5,300 nt of DNA from an uncultured Collinsella sp. (lineage in GTDB: Bacteria; Actinomycetota; Coriobacteriia; Coriobacteriales; Coriobacteriaceae). The position numbers and the translations under genes were made by a program. The notes under the pieces are model-generated. The model was not told the DNA's origin. It was given only the letters and a program-made list of their open reading frames with translations, and did no database searches. Positions 1-5,299 of the stretch are shown here, piece after piece. The stretch's first letter is position 1. Each line of letters opens with the position of its first letter. The stretch is from assembly GCA_900545165.1 (NCBI GenBank), contig UQYA01000106.1, positions 1 through 5,300 of the forward strand. Reading direction: 5' to 3'.

Positions 1-14
1 GGTGGCAGCGTAGA

Positions 15-45
15 ATGTGGCAAAGGGACAGCCCCTTTGTCACAT
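15..45. repeat. GGGACAG-cored imperfect palindrome (copy A)
   Basis: Bases 15-27 pair with 33-45 to give a 13-bp stem, with one G-U pair at 20/40, around a 5-base loop (28-32). The core reads GGGACAGCCCC. A very similar palindrome lies just after the same gene at 695-729. The stem ends about five bases before the ribosome binding site of the kinase gene, so it would sit in that gene's leader RNA. There is no U-tract, so it does not look like a terminator. A TAGAAT at 11-16 could be a -10 box, but its -35 would lie outside the window. Short GC-rich palindromes of this kind are often REP-like elements moved by Y1/RAYT transposases; that origin is my inference. Confidence 0.6.
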
Positions 46-49
46 AGAG

Positions 50-55
50 AAAGGA
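50..55 (+). promoter_or_regulatory. ribosome binding site that fixes the kinase start
   Basis: AAGGA at 51-55 lies six bases before the ATG at 62, which is ideal spacing. The in-frame ATG at 17 lies inside the left arm of the 15-45 palindrome and has no such site in front of it. The residues it would add resemble no part of the family. The start at 62 is therefore preferred. Confidence 0.75.
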
Positions 56-61
56 ATCGCG

Positions 62-685
62 ATGAGCGATCTGGAGAATAAGAAGAATCCTGTGGTCATT
101 ACCATCGCGCGCGACTTTGGCGCCGAGGGCCACGAGATTGGCCGCATGCTTGCCGACGAGTTGGGGATTCCGCTGTACGATAACGAGCTGCTGGTACGTG
201 CGTCGCTGCGCGCGGGCGAGTCGCTCGATAAGATGGCCGCCTATGATGAGCGTCTGGCCGTGGAGAACATGGCGTTTCTGCCCGACCGCTACGATGCGCG
301 TTCGTACTCGGATAAGTTGTTCCAAAAGATGAGCCAGGTGATTTTGGATCTGGGCGAGACCGAGAGCTGCATTATCGAAGGCCGTCTGTCCGATTACCTG
401 CTGCGCAACAACCCCAGCCACATTGCCGTGTTGGTGACCGCACCCTTTGAGGACCGCGTCGAGATTGTGCGCAAGAAGCGTGGCCTTAACAAAAAGAAGG
501 GCGCCAAGCTGGTCAAACAGCAGCAGAAGGCGCGCGAGGCGTTCTATAAGCGCTATAGCGCCGGCAAGTGGAAGATGACGAGCGGTAAAGACATCGTCGT
601 CAACCGCGCCAAGCTGGGCCGCGAAGGCTGCAAGGACGTCATCGCCGCAGCCTACCGCTACAAGGTGGCGCAGCTCGAAGGCTAG
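62..685 (+). CDS. cytidylate kinase-like family protein (AAK6-like P-loop kinase)
   Basis: A 207-residue cytoplasmic protein that resembles the cytidylate-kinase-like family (Pfam Cytidylate_kin2). These are P-loop phosphotransferases, most with no proven substrate. The family signature near the N-terminus is visible: a beta strand (VVITIARDFG, 11-20) leading to G20-A-E-G23-H-E-I-G27, then LGIPLYDNELL at 34-44. A second strand with the family's 'IIEGR' pattern lies at 104-108, followed by a hydrophobic strand and 'AP-E-R' at 127-132. A Lys/Arg-rich lid-like stretch spans 137-171 and includes YKRYSAGKW. The phosphate loop lacks the classical GKS/GKT lysine of true CMP kinases, so CMP kinase activity should not be assumed. 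The start at 62 is chosen on its ribosome binding site. It stands alone, convergent with the nfn operon. No signal peptide or membrane segment is seen. Family assignment is fairly secure; biological role unknown. Confidence 0.8.
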   Translation: MSDLENKKNPVVITIARDFGAEGHEIGRMLADELGIPLYDNELLVRASLRAGESLDKMAAYDERLAVENMAFLPDRYDARSYSDKLFQKMSQVILDLGETESCIIEGRLSDYLLRNNPSHIAVLVTAPFEDRVEIVRKKRGLNKKKGAKLVKQQQKAREAFYKRYSAGKWKMTSGKDIVVNRAKLGREGCKDVIAAAYRYKVAQLEG

Positions 686-694
686 CCGACCAAA

Positions 695-729
695 ACCACC
701 GCAAGGGGGACAGGCACCTTTGCGGTGGT
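695..729. repeat. GGGACAG-cored imperfect palindrome (copy B)
   Basis: Bases 695-707 pair with 717-729 to form a 13-bp stem with one G-U pair (705/719) and a 9-base loop. The core GGGGGACAGGCACCTTTG matches the core of copy A (15-45) apart from a few changes, and it is in the same orientation. It begins ten bases after the kinase stop codon. No U-tract follows on either strand, so an intrinsic terminator is unlikely. Together the two copies bracket the kinase gene. Its outer stem bases differ from copy A but still pair, which suggests the structure itself is kept. Confidence 0.6.
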
Positions 730-747
730 AGGGCGATCGGCATAGAA

Positions 748-783
748 AAAGTCCCCGCCGGGCGTGTGCTCGACGGGGACTTT
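748..783 (-). terminator. intrinsic terminator of the nfn operon, possibly bidirectional
   Basis: Bases 748-757 (AAAGTCCCCG) are the exact reverse complement of 774-783, giving a 10-bp stem with a 16-base, partly complementary loop. Read leftward, the GC-rich stem runs into TTTTTC, a proper U-tract, about 30 bases after the nfnB stop codon. Read rightward it is followed only by TTTGCCGTTT, so it may also end the kinase transcript but less well. Its place between convergent genes fits a shared terminator. Confidence 0.8.
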
Positions 784-811
784 GCCGTTTGATGGCTAAC
801 GCTGTAGGTGA

Positions 812-2221
812 TTACTCGCCCAGCAGGCTCTTGGTGATGGAAGCGGCGGCCTTCTTGCCGGCGCCCATCGCCAGAATGACCGTAGCGGCACCGGTGACGA
901 TGTCGCCGCCGGCCCAGATGCGGGGATCGGTGGTCTGGCCGGTCTCCTCGTCGGCGACGATGTAGCCCCACTTGTTGAGCTCCATCTTGCCGCCGATCTT
1001 CTTTGCGAAGGGGTTGGCGTTGGTACCGATAGCCGAGATTGCGACGTCGCAGGGAATCTCCTCGATGGCGCCCTCGATGGGCACCGGGCGACGACGGCCG
1101 GACTCATCGGGCTCGCCGAGCTCCATCTTCTGGACCTTGACGGCGCACACGGAGCCGTCCTCGCCAGCGACAAACTCGAGCGGGGAAACGAGCGGCAGAA
1201 CCTCGACGCCCTCGGCCTTGGCGTGGTGCAGCTCGGCACGACGGCAGGGCATCTCGTCCTCGGTACGACGGTAGGCGATGATGGCGTGCTCAGCGCCCAG
1301 GCGCTTGGCGGTACGGACGGCGTCCATAGCCACGTTGCCGCCACCAAAGACAACGACGTTCTTGCCGTGCTTGGTGGGGGTGTCGTACTCGGGGAACTTG
1401 TTGGCCTTCATCAGGTTCACGCGGGTGAGGTACTCGTTCGCGAAGAAGACGTTGGGCAGGTTCTCGCCGGGGACGTTGAGGAACTTGGGCAGGCCAGCGC
1501 CGGTCGCCACGTAGATGGCGTCGAAGCCCTGCTCGAACAGCTCCTCGGCCGTGGCCATGTTGCCCACGACGGAGTTGTACTCAAACTTGACGCCCATGTC
1601 CTCCAGGCCGTCAATCTCGCGCTTGACGACCGCCTTGGGCAGACGGAACTCGGGGATGCCGTAGACCAGCACGCCGCCGCCGGTAAAGAAGGCCTCAAAG
1701 ACGGTGACGTCAAAGCCGTTGCGGGCGAGCTCGCCGGCGCAGGTGATGCCGGACGGGCCGGAACCGACGACGGCGACCTTCTTGCCGTTCTTGGGAGCCA
1801 TCTTGGGCGTGGAGGCGAGCTCGGGGCGGTCGCCCAGGAAGCGCTCGAGCTGGCCGATGGCCACGGGCTCGGACTTCTTACCACGGATGCACTTGCCCTC
1901 GCACTGGTTCTCCTGCGGGCAGACGCGGCCGCAGATAGCGGGAAGCATGGAGTCCTCGCGGATGGTATCGAGGGCGCCGCCGAAGTCCTTCGCGCGGATC
2001 TGCTCGATAAAGCGGGGGATGTTGATGTTGACGGGGCAGCCCTCAACACAGAACGGCTTCTTGCAGTTGAGGCAGCGCTCGGCCTCGGCCAGCGCCATCT
2101 CCTCGGTGAAGCCCTTGTCGACGGGGCGGAAGTCGCAGGCGCGCTCGGCAGCCGGCTCCTCGTTATCGGGGGTGCGGGGCGACTTCATATCGGCAACGAA
2201 ACGACCGTTAACTAGTGGCAT
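812..2221 (-). CDS. nfnB: NADH-dependent ferredoxin:NADP+ oxidoreductase, large subunit (NfnB/SudA; GltD-like)
   Basis: A 469-residue flavoprotein homologous to the glutamate synthase small subunit, here the large subunit of the Nfn electron-bifurcating transhydrogenase (also called sulfide dehydrogenase SudA). An N-terminal iron-sulfur domain carries C50-x2-C53-x4-C58-x3-C62 and C97, C101-x5-C107-x3-C111. Glu126 in IGQLERF sits where a non-cysteine cluster ligand is found in relatives. An FAD Rossmann motif, GSGPSG, follows at 153-158, then GVLVYGIPEFRLPK (183-196). The second nucleotide-binding motif, GGGNVAMDA, is at 293-301, and the C-terminal flavin motif WAGGDIVTGAATVILAMGAG at 436-455. 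Length matches the family (about 465-475). The ATG overlaps the end of nfnA by 10 bases, and a GAGGAAAAGAG purine tract precedes it, suggesting translational coupling. No GltB-type glutamate synthase large subunit is adjacent, and the partner is NfnA-like, so Nfn is a better name than glutamate synthase. The physiological direction of electron flow cannot be read from sequence. Confidence 0.88.
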   Translation of the reverse strand: MPLVNGRFVADMKSPRTPDNEEPAAERACDFRPVDKGFTEEMALAEAERCLNCKKPFCVEGCPVNINIPRFIEQIRAKDFGGALDTIREDSMLPAICGRVCPQENQCEGKCIRGKKSEPVAIGQLERFLGDRPELASTPKMAPKNGKKVAVVGSGPSGITCAGELARNGFDVTVFEAFFTGGGVLVYGIPEFRLPKAVVKREIDGLEDMGVKFEYNSVVGNMATAEELFEQGFDAIYVATGAGLPKFLNVPGENLPNVFFANEYLTRVNLMKANKFPEYDTPTKHGKNVVVFGGGNVAMDAVRTAKRLGAEHAIIAYRRTEDEMPCRRAELHHAKAEGVEVLPLVSPLEFVAGEDGSVCAVKVQKMELGEPDESGRRRPVPIEGAIEEIPCDVAISAIGTNANPFAKKIGGKMELNKWGYIVADEETGQTTDPRIWAGGDIVTGAATVILAMGAGKKAAASITKSLLGE

Positions 2222-3051
2222 GCGCAGCTCTTTTCCTCATAGGCCTTGAGGGACTCGCCCTCTTCGGAACGGTAAGCGGCCTGGCGGGCACGAAGGTCAT
2301 CCCAGTCGACCAGGGTGGCATCGAAGTCGGGGCCGTCGACGCAAGCGAACTTGGTCACGCCGCCCACCTCGACGCGGCAGCAGCCGCACATGCCGGTGCC
2401 GTCAACCATGATGGGGTTGAGGGACGCGGTGATGGGGGTGTCGTACTTCTGGGCGGTGAGGGTCGAGAACTTCATCATCGGAACGGGGCCGACGCAGAAG
2501 ACCTGGCTCACGGCCTTGTCCTGCAGCAGGCGCTCCAGCGGAGCGGTGACAACGCCCTGCTCGCCGTAGGAGCCGTCGTCAGTGGTGATGTGGATGTGGT
2601 CCTCGTCGAGGAGCTCGCGGAACTGGTCCTCCATGAGCAGGAGGTCCTTGGTGCGAGCGCCCATGATGGCGTGGACCTCATGACCGGTCTCGACCAGGTG
2701 CTTGGCGACCGGGAAGGCAATTGCCAGGCCGACGCCGCCGCCAATGACGGCGCAGGGGCCCTCGGCCATCTCGGTGGGAACGCCCAGCGGGCCTACGACG
2801 TCGCGCAGCGACTCGCCGGCCTCGTATGTGGACAGCATCTCGGTGGTCTTGCCGATCACCATGAAGATGAACTCGACCCAGCCCTCGTCACCGTTCCAGC
2901 CGGCCAGGGTAAACGGGACACGCTCGCCCGTCTCGTTGGCGCGGACCATGAGGAACTGTCCAGCGTGCGCATGCTTGGCGATTGCGGGCGCCTCGATGCG
3001 GAACTTGAACACCTTCTCCGAGAACTGCGTCTTCTCCAGGATCTTATACAT
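2212..3051 (-). CDS. nfnA: NADH-dependent ferredoxin:NADP+ oxidoreductase, small subunit (NfnA/SudB)
   Basis: A 279-residue ferredoxin-NADP reductase-type subunit, the NAD(H)-side partner of NfnB. Domains in order: an FAD-binding barrel with RVPFT at 44-48 (the R-x-x-F-T/S type flavin motif); an NAD-binding fold with IGGGVGLA at 103-110 and FCVGPVPMM at 185-193; and a C-terminal [2Fe-2S] site, D217-GTGM-C222-G-C-C225 with C237. Family structures show one Asp and three Cys holding this cluster, and D217, C222, C225 and C237 fit that pattern. Length is normal for the family, unlike the shorter PyrK relatives. GAGAGGGG lies four bases before the ATG. A TATAAT promoter lies about 100 bases upstream, and the stop codon overlaps the nfnB start. 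The last four residues, C-A-C-H, put two extra cysteines and a histidine at the very end, of unknown meaning. PyrK or an HdrG/AsrB-type subunit are the alternatives, but the neighbouring nfnB argues strongly for NfnA. Confidence 0.88.
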   Translation of the reverse strand: MYKILEKTQFSEKVFKFRIEAPAIAKHAHAGQFLMVRANETGERVPFTLAGWNGDEGWVEFIFMVIGKTTEMLSTYEAGESLRDVVGPLGVPTEMAEGPCAVIGGGVGLAIAFPVAKHLVETGHEVHAIMGARTKDLLLMEDQFRELLDEDHIHITTDDGSYGEQGVVTAPLERLLQDKAVSQVFCVGPVPMMKFSTLTAQKYDTPITASLNPIMVDGTGMCGCCRVEVGGVTKFACVDGPDFDATLVDWDDLRARQAAYRSEEGESLKAYEEKSCACH

Positions 3052-3080
3052 AGAACCCCTCTCTTGTTAGGGCCGCCGAA

Positions 3081-3152
3081 CCGTGCCTCCACGGAAATGG
3101 ACGGTAGCCCGAATAAAACCGTACGCGCACAGGCGTTGTGCAGACATACGGT
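3081..3152 (-). other. possible structured 5' leader of the nfn transcript
   Basis: If transcription starts about 3150, the first 100 bases of the nfn mRNA are untranslated and contain two possible stem-loops. One pairs 3118-3123 with 3147-3152, and inside it 3127-3131 with 3137-3141 (GCACA/TGTGC, 5-base loop). The other pairs 3081-3085 with 3090-3094 (CCGTG/CACGG, 4-base loop). Both are short and imperfect. I do not recognise a known riboswitch, and no U-tract makes either one a terminator. A modest 5' structure is the most that can be claimed. Confidence 0.25.
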
Positions 3153-3156
3153 GCAA

Positions 3157-3185
3157 ATTATACCCTCATGGACATGTCACTTACG
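3157..3185 (-). promoter_or_regulatory. probable sigma-70-type promoter of the nfn operon
   Basis: A perfect -10 box, TATAAT, reads leftward at 3162-3157 in an otherwise GC-rich gap. It lies in the right place to transcribe nfnA and nfnB, about 105 bases before the nfnA ATG. No good -35 is present at the usual distance: a 17-base spacer gives CGTAAG at 3185-3180, and GTGACA (3180-3175) is only 12 bases away. There is no TG-extended -10. A weak -35 could mean activator control. No Rex-type palindrome was found nearby. Confidence 0.5.
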
Positions 3186-3219
3186 TGTGTCTTCGGCTGT
3201 TGGGAGCAGGGTTTATCCA

Positions 3220-3235
3220 CTTTGGCCTACCAAAG
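3220..3235. repeat. small hairpin at the outer edge of the inverted repeat
   Basis: CTTTGG (3220-3225) pairs exactly with CCAAAG (3230-3235) around the loop CCTA. It overlaps the start of the left arm of the larger inverted repeat (3226-3264), so the two structures compete. It may be part of the same element. Confidence 0.4.
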
Positions 3236-3423
3236 GGGGAGAGGTTTATTTTGGTCGGTTTTATCAGGTAAAACGGCAAAGGGGGCCGGCCTCGCGCTTC
3301 GGTGAGGCCGGCCCCCTTTGGAGCGTTGCATATGTATGGCGGCACAGGGTTTATTGTGACGCGGCATCCGCGGCGTTTCCGCATATAAAACCTGCCAAAA
3401 TAAACCTGTCCCTAAATGGTAGG
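3226..3423. repeat. 39-base imperfect inverted repeat enclosing about 120 bases
   Basis: Bases 3226-3264 match the reverse complement of 3385-3423 at 32 of 39 positions. The best part is AGGTTTATTTTGG plus GGTTTTAT, AT-rich in a GC-rich neighbourhood. The right arm, read leftward, contains GGGACAGG, the same core as the palindromes near the kinase gene; the left arm has the degenerate form GGGGAGAGG. The right arm begins two bases after the pth stop codon. The enclosed 120 bases carry the 3278-3319 hairpin, a second AGGGTTTAT (3346-3354; another copy lies outside at 3208-3216) and a small GCGG/CCGC hairpin at 3361-3371. I see no target-site duplication and no transposase. It could be a pair of REP-like units in opposite orientation or a small non-autonomous element. 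In pth mRNA it would fold into a stem closing on the terminator hairpin. Confidence 0.6.
3278..3319 (-). terminator. strong GC-rich hairpin, probable pth terminator
   Basis: Bases 3278-3293 are the exact reverse complement of 3304-3319, a 16-bp stem running from AAAGGGGGCC to GGCCCCCTTT. The loop GCGCTTCGGT can add two more pairs at its base. It lies about 110 bases downstream of the pth stop. The U-run after the stem is short in both directions (TTTGCCGTTTT leftward), but the stem is very stable. No gene runs rightward into it, so it most likely ends the pth transcript and protects the nfn promoter from read-through. Confidence 0.65.
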
Positions 3424-3425
3424 TT

Positions 3426-4055
3426 TTAGTGCTTGCCGTTGGCGGAGGCGGCACCGTTGACGTGGTCGCGGGCATAGACCACGCCGTGCACGATCGCCAG
3501 GCCGGCGGCGTCGGCCGCGCGGGCGCAGGTGTCCTGGAAATCTTCGGCCTCGCGGGCGCGCAGCTGCTTAAGAACGTAGTCGGCGACGGCCATCTTGCCG
3601 GGAGGGTTGCCGATGCCGGTGCGGATGCGGCTGAAGTCGCGGCTGCCCATCTTGTCGATGATGGAGCGCAGGCCGTTGTGACCGGCGTGGCCGCCGCCCA
3701 CCTTAACGCGGACGTCGCCGGCGGGAATATCGAGCTCGTCGTGGATTACGAGCAGCTCCTCGGCCTTGATCTTGTACTCGCGGCAGAGCTTGGAGATGGG
3801 GCCACCCGAGGTATTCATATACGACTGCGGCTTGACCAGTACAATCTGGCGCTTACCGCCCTCTTCCTCGGGATCGTTGATGTTGATGAGCGCGACCTCG
3901 GCGCCGGCCTGGTTTTTCCAGTACGTGACGCCGGCCTGACGGGCCAGCTCGTCGATCGCCTTAAAGCCGGCGTTGTGGCGGGTCTCGGCATATTCCTCGC
4001 CAGGGTTGCCAAGCCCGGCAACCATGCGAATCTTAAGCGGCTGTGCAGCTGCCAT
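3426..4055 (-). CDS. pth: peptidyl-tRNA hydrolase (aminoacyl-tRNA hydrolase, EC 3.1.1.29)
   Basis: A 209-residue cytosolic enzyme that cleaves the ester bond of peptidyl-tRNAs dropped by stalled ribosomes, freeing tRNA for reuse. All hallmark residues are visible: GLGNPG with N17 (E. coli N10), the catalytic H27 in TRHNAGF (E. coli H20), N81 in SYMNTSGG (N68), D106 in HDELD (D93), and N127 in GGHAGHNGLRS (N114). GIGNPPG is at 147-153. The length is typical, with a few extra residues at each end. The ATG at 4055 is chosen because GGAAGGA lies five bases before it; an internal ATG at 4025 would remove part of the first strand. It lies downstream of prs in the same direction, with a 243-base gap holding a large palindrome. 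In Bacillus the order is glmU-prs-ctc-pth, so this is a reduced form of a known cluster, without ctc. The stop codon lies two bases from an inverted repeat. Confidence 0.95.
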   Translation of the reverse strand: MAAAQPLKIRMVAGLGNPGEEYAETRHNAGFKAIDELARQAGVTYWKNQAGAEVALININDPEEEGGKRQIVLVKPQSYMNTSGGPISKLCREYKIKAEELLVIHDELDIPAGDVRVKVGGGHAGHNGLRSIIDKMGSRDFSRIRTGIGNPPGKMAVADYVLKQLRAREAEDFQDTCARAADAAGLAIVHGVVYARDHVNGAASANGKH

Positions 4056-4170
4056 ATTTGTCCTTCCGTTACAAAAAAAGTTTAATCAACGACAAAGGCT
4101 ACCACGCCCGCCGAAGGCGAGGAAAGGTTGCAGCAAAGTCATTTCAGAAAACAGCTGCCCCGAGACAGCA
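4056..4170 (-). other. pth leader: no clear promoter found
   Basis: Apart from the pth ribosome binding site (4061-4067), this stretch has a run of seven T on the leftward strand (4079-4073), a small CGCC-GAA-GGCG hairpin near 4110, and a weak four-base GCTG/CAGC stem near 4153-4169. I could not find a convincing -35/-10 pair, so pth may be read from the prs transcript. The T-run has no strong hairpin directly before it, so calling it a terminator or attenuator is not justified. Confidence 0.3.
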
Positions 4171-4275
4171 GGAAGCCCCGGACACGCCGGGAGGGGTTAT
4201 CAAAGCGAACATCCCGCAGCCGCAAAGCGGCGAGGACGTTCGCGTGATAACCCCGCAGGCGTGTCCGGGGCTTCC
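4171..4275. repeat. 105-base near-perfect long palindrome between prs and pth
   Basis: The outer 18 bases, 4171-4188 and 4258-4275, are exact reverse complements. After a short asymmetric bulge (GGGA against GCA), 4193-4202 pairs with 4245-4254 (GGGGTTATCA/TGATAACCCC). After another small bulge, 4205-4210 pairs with 4238-4243 (GCGAAC/GTTCGC). Then TCC pairs with GGA, and the tip is GCCGC-AAA-GCGGC (4219-4231). In total about 42 base pairs form in one rod. No U-tract follows on either strand, so it is not a standard terminator although it lies 24 bases after the prs stop. It has no coding frame worth noting, and I see no clear flanking direct repeats. It could be a non-autonomous mobile palindrome, an RNase III-type processing site in a prs-pth transcript, or a DNA cruciform. 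Confidence 0.8.
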
Positions 4276-4298
4276 GGAGGGATGCGAGGGTCGAGCGA

Positions 4299-5285
4299 CT
4301 ACAGTGCGAAGTCGCCGCCGACGAGCGTGGAGACGGGCTCCTCGTGATAAACGGCGGAGATGGCCTGAGCGAACTCCTCGGCGACCGAGATGGTCTTGAT
4401 CTTGCCGCCGACCTCGACGGGAATGGCGTCGGTGACGAGGCACTCGACGATCGGGGCGTCGTTCAGACGCTCGATGGCCGGACCGGAGAAGATGCCGTGG
4501 GTGGCGCAGACGTAGATGTCGCCAGCGCCCATAGCCTTGAGCTCCTTGACGTTGGCGCACAGGGTGCCAGCGGTGTCGATCATGTCGTCGTTGATGATGC
4601 AGGTCTTGCCCTTGATGTCACCGATGATGCCCATGACCTCGGCGGCGTTGTGGCGCGGACGGCCCTTGTGGGCGATGGCCAGGTCGCAGCCGAGCATGTC
4701 GGACAGCTTCTTGGCGGCCTTGGCGCGACCCACGTCGGGGGAGACGACAACCAGGTTGTCGGTGTCGAAGTGCATGTCGTTGTAGTACTGGCCAAACAGC
4801 GGCAGCGCGGACAGGTGGTTAACCGGGATATCAAAGAAGCCCTGGATCTGGCCCTGGTGCAGGTCGAGGGTGATGATGCGATTGACGCCGGCGCGCTCGA
4901 GCAGGTTGGCGACGAGGCGGGCGGTGATGGGCTCGCGCGGGCCGGCCTTGCGGTCCTGGCGGGCATAGCCGTAGTGGGTGATAACGGCGGTGATGGAGCG
5001 GGCGGATGCGCGCTTGGCAGCGTCGGTGGCGATGAGCAGCTCCATGAGCATGTCGTTGACGTTGCCGCCGGCCACGGACTGAATCAGGAAGACGTCGGCG
5101 CCGCGGACGGTCTCGTCGTAGCGGGCGTAAATCTCACCATTGGCGAACTGCTTTAGCGTAAGGCCCGAAAGCTCGACCCCAAGGTACTCAGCAATCTTCT
5201 GAGCGAGGGGACGGTTGGAGGAACCGGAATACACGCGGATGGACTTGCGCATATTCTCCGACTTCTCGGGATCATTAATCGGCAT
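4299..5285 (-). CDS. prs: ribose-phosphate pyrophosphokinase (PRPP synthetase, EC 2.7.6.1)
   Basis: A 328-residue cytosolic enzyme that makes PRPP from ribose 5-phosphate and ATP, feeding purine, pyrimidine, NAD, His and Trp synthesis. Visible motifs: SGSSNRPLA at 20-28; QFANGEIYARYDETVRG at 46-62, matching the family's F-[SA]-[DN]-G-E region; the ATP-contacting THYGYARQDRK (103-113) leading to PREPITARLVANLL (116-129); DLHQGQIQGFFDIPVNHL (141-158); VVSPDVG (180-186); and the PRPP/ribose-phosphate loop DDMIDTAGT (233-241). In the catalytic flexible loop the usual DKRRP is HKGRP (206-210), keeping the lysine (K207) and the second arginine (R209). The protein is slightly longer than the usual 310-320 because of about 11 extra N-terminal residues. 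AAAGGAG seven bases before the ATG supports this longer start over the ATG at 5252. The promoter and any upstream partner (often glmU) lie beyond the window edge. Confidence 0.95.
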   Translation of the reverse strand: MPINDPEKSENMRKSIRVYSGSSNRPLAQKIAEYLGVELSGLTLKQFANGEIYARYDETVRGADVFLIQSVAGGNVNDMLMELLIATDAAKRASARSITAVITHYGYARQDRKAGPREPITARLVANLLERAGVNRIITLDLHQGQIQGFFDIPVNHLSALPLFGQYYNDMHFDTDNLVVVSPDVGRAKAAKKLSDMLGCDLAIAHKGRPRHNAAEVMGIIGDIKGKTCIINDDMIDTAGTLCANVKELKAMGAGDIYVCATHGIFSGPAIERLNDAPIVECLVTDAIPVEVGGKIKTISVAEEFAQAISAVYHEEPVSTLVGGDFAL

Positions 5286-5292
5286 TACCCTT

Positions 5293-5299
5293 CTCCTTT
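5293..5299 (-). promoter_or_regulatory. ribosome binding site of prs
   Basis: Read leftward, AAAGGAG lies seven bases before the ATG at 5285. It is close to the ideal anti-16S match and decides the prs start in favour of the longer protein, against the internal ATG at 5252, whose GGAG is only three bases away. Confidence 0.7.

Noticed and set aside
17..61. Longer kinase protein starting at the ATG at 17
   Set aside because: That ATG lies in the palindrome arm with no ribosome binding site, and its extra 15 residues resemble nothing in the family; the ATG at 62 has a well-spaced AAGGA.
1223..2215. Long open frame (330 residues) on the + strand opposite nfnB
   Set aside because: It is an antisense shadow produced by strongly G/C-ending codons; its translation is low-complexity Gly/Ala/Leu/Val/Asp with no family motifs, while the opposite strand encodes a full NfnB.
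3121..3200. Rex-type redox operator in the nfn promoter
   Set aside because: No TTGTG-A/T-rich-CACAA palindrome is present; the only TTGTG is part of a different short hairpin.
2215..3429. 404-residue open frame on the + strand across nfnA and the following gap
   Set aside because: It is antisense to nfnA and then runs through the promoter region, hairpin and inverted repeat; no motif or suitable ribosome binding site supports it.
4073..4079. T-run before pth as an intrinsic terminator or attenuator
   Set aside because: No stable GC-rich stem directly precedes it on the leftward strand, so a U-run alone is not enough.
4171..4275. CRISPR repeat, integron attC site or tRNA-like structure in the long palindrome
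   Set aside because: There is only one unit with no spacers, no attC core sites could be recognised, and the fold is a simple rod rather than a cloverleaf.
4043..4399. Small + strand open frames covering the prs-pth gap and the long palindrome
   Set aside because: They cross the palindrome and the 3' end of prs, show Arg/Pro-rich low-complexity translation and lack a ribosome binding site.
4344..5156. 270-residue open frame on the + strand opposite prs
   Set aside because: The same codon-bias shadow, rich in Gly/Val/Asp/Ala; prs on the other strand has every catalytic motif.
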